This document shows, piece after piece, positions 23,892 through 24,660 of a DNA stretch of 24,660 nt. Numbering within the stretch: position 1 is the first letter of the stretch; each line of letters begins with the position of its first letter. The notes under the pieces were generated by a model. The model saw nothing but the letters and a program-made list of their open reading frames with translations. It did not search any database and was not told where the DNA came from. Source of the stretch: JBCCMB01 sp039026555. GTDB taxonomy: Bacteria; Pseudomonadota; Alphaproteobacteria; Caulobacterales; Hyphomonadaceae. Made by a program: the position numbers and the translations under genes. Location: NCBI GenBank assembly GCA_039026555.1, contig JBCCMB010000030.1, forward strand, positions 1-24,660, in the 5' to 3' direction.

Positions 23892-24620
23892 TCAATCAGG
23901 CCGCACAAGAAATCCGCGTTCAACACGTATTTTTGCGTAGGCTGCGGTGATGCTTGCAGCTTTTTCATGCGCGATTGGCTCATATTCGCGCGGCGCGCGT
24001 TTGGCGGACGCTGTCCGGTCTGGATGGTGTTCCTTCATCAATCGTCGATATGCGGCGCGGATTTCTTCAAACGGCGCGTCGTGGGCGACGCCCAAAATCG
24101 AATAGGGATCGTCCGCGTCGGGTCCCAAATGGCTTGCCTTGATGCGCCTGAAATCCGTCTCACTGAAGCCAAAAGCGATCGCGACCGATTCGAGATACTC
24201 ATGCTCGTCCGTCGTCAAAACGCCGTCCGCCAGCGCAATTTGAAACAGGCCGTCAAGAACGCCTTCCAATAGGCAGGGGCGGTCTCGATAGCGCTTACCG
24301 ACGCGCTGCGCGTAGCTTTCATACCCACGGACGGTTTGGCGGGCGAGGTTGAACACCCGCCGGATCGAAGGCGCATCTTCCGGCGCTGCGCGAAAAACGC
24401 GGGAAAAGACGCGCACTTCATCGTCGGTAACCACACCGTCCGCTTTCGCCAGCTTGGCGCCCAGCGCGACAATAGCAGAGGTAAAGTCCACATCACCGGG
24501 GTCGGGCGCGCACGGCACATCGTCGATATGCAACACCCCGCCGCCCGCCATCGCCGGTTCGGCCGCGTCCAACAAAAAAGCGTTGCGTGTCAGAGACGCC
24601 AAACGGGTCCAGATGCTCAT
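23892..24620 (-). CDS. TerB-domain and J-domain protein, DjlA-like
   Basis: This 242-residue protein carries a TerB-type helical domain at about 45-155, with the two signature acidic loops AKADGVVTDDE (58-68) and ALADGVLTTDE (129-139). A C-terminal J-domain (about 171-230) begins DPYSILGV and includes the HPD motif (199-201) needed to stimulate DnaK. E. coli DjlA has the same domain order but an N-terminal membrane helix; here the N-terminus (MSIWTRLASLTRNAFLLD) is at most amphipathic. It is probably a DnaK co-chaperone acting at or near the membrane. The start has only a weak ribosome site. Confidence 0.92.
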   Translation of the reverse strand: MSIWTRLASLTRNAFLLDAAEPAMAGGGVLHIDDVPCAPDPGDVDFTSAIVALGAKLAKADGVVTDDEVRVFSRVFRAAPEDAPSIRRVFNLARQTVRGYESYAQRVGKRYRDRPCLLEGVLDGLFQIALADGVLTTDEHEYLESVAIAFGFSETDFRRIKASHLGPDADDPYSILGVAHDAPFEEIRAAYRRLMKEHHPDRTASAKRAPREYEPIAHEKAASITAAYAKIRVERGFLVRPD

Positions 24621-24660
24621 TGCGTCTTTATGCCCTGATATAGCGGCGGTTGTAAGGCAA

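Overview
The window looks like chromosomal core sequence from an alphaproteobacterium. It is GC-rich, almost everything is read from the minus strand, and the order DnaJ-domain gene, amidase, rnpB, mraZ is one I associate with that class. I cannot fix the genus; a Parvularculales or Hyphomonadaceae-like lineage is a guess from protein style only. In transcription order (right to left) it opens with a TerB/J-domain protein (24620-23892), a small membrane protein (23841-23503), an EamA-type transporter (23434-22541), a peptidoglycan amidase with a C-terminal PG-binding domain (22536-21781) and the RNase P RNA gene (21770-21377).

After an AT-rich regulatory gap (20992-21376) comes the division and cell-wall (dcw) cluster: mraZ, rsmH, ftsL, ftsI, murE, murF, mraY, murD, ftsW, murG, murC, a DUF937-family gene, then murB. 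From mraZ to mraY each start codon overlaps the previous stop (ATGA four times, then 8 and 11 bp), which indicates one translationally coupled transcript. Its products make UDP-MurNAc-pentapeptide (MurB, C, D, E, F), move it onto lipid (MraY, MurG), and build septal wall (FtsW, FtsI, FtsL); MraZ is the likely autoregulator. The gap before mraZ holds four GGGA/GGAA units at exact 10-bp spacing, a second pair further upstream, a TATAAT hexamer and a perfect DnaA box.

The usual tail of the cluster (ddl, ftsQ, ftsA, ftsZ) does not follow murB. Its place is taken by a small membrane-anchored, TerB-like protein (6508-5987), a sequence-divergent PEP carboxylase (5859-2968), a single-domain response regulator starting with TTG (2818-2318), and a sodium:amino-acid symporter with an extra ~90-residue loop (2213-522). 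A clean intrinsic terminator closes the symporter gene. The left 480 bases hold only a relic of an IS3-type transposase.

I see no CRISPR array, no phage region, no tRNA, and no convincing undescribed multi-gene system. The points most worth a second look are the mraZ control region, the divergent PEP carboxylase, the DUF937 gene inside the murein operon, and the split of the dcw cluster.
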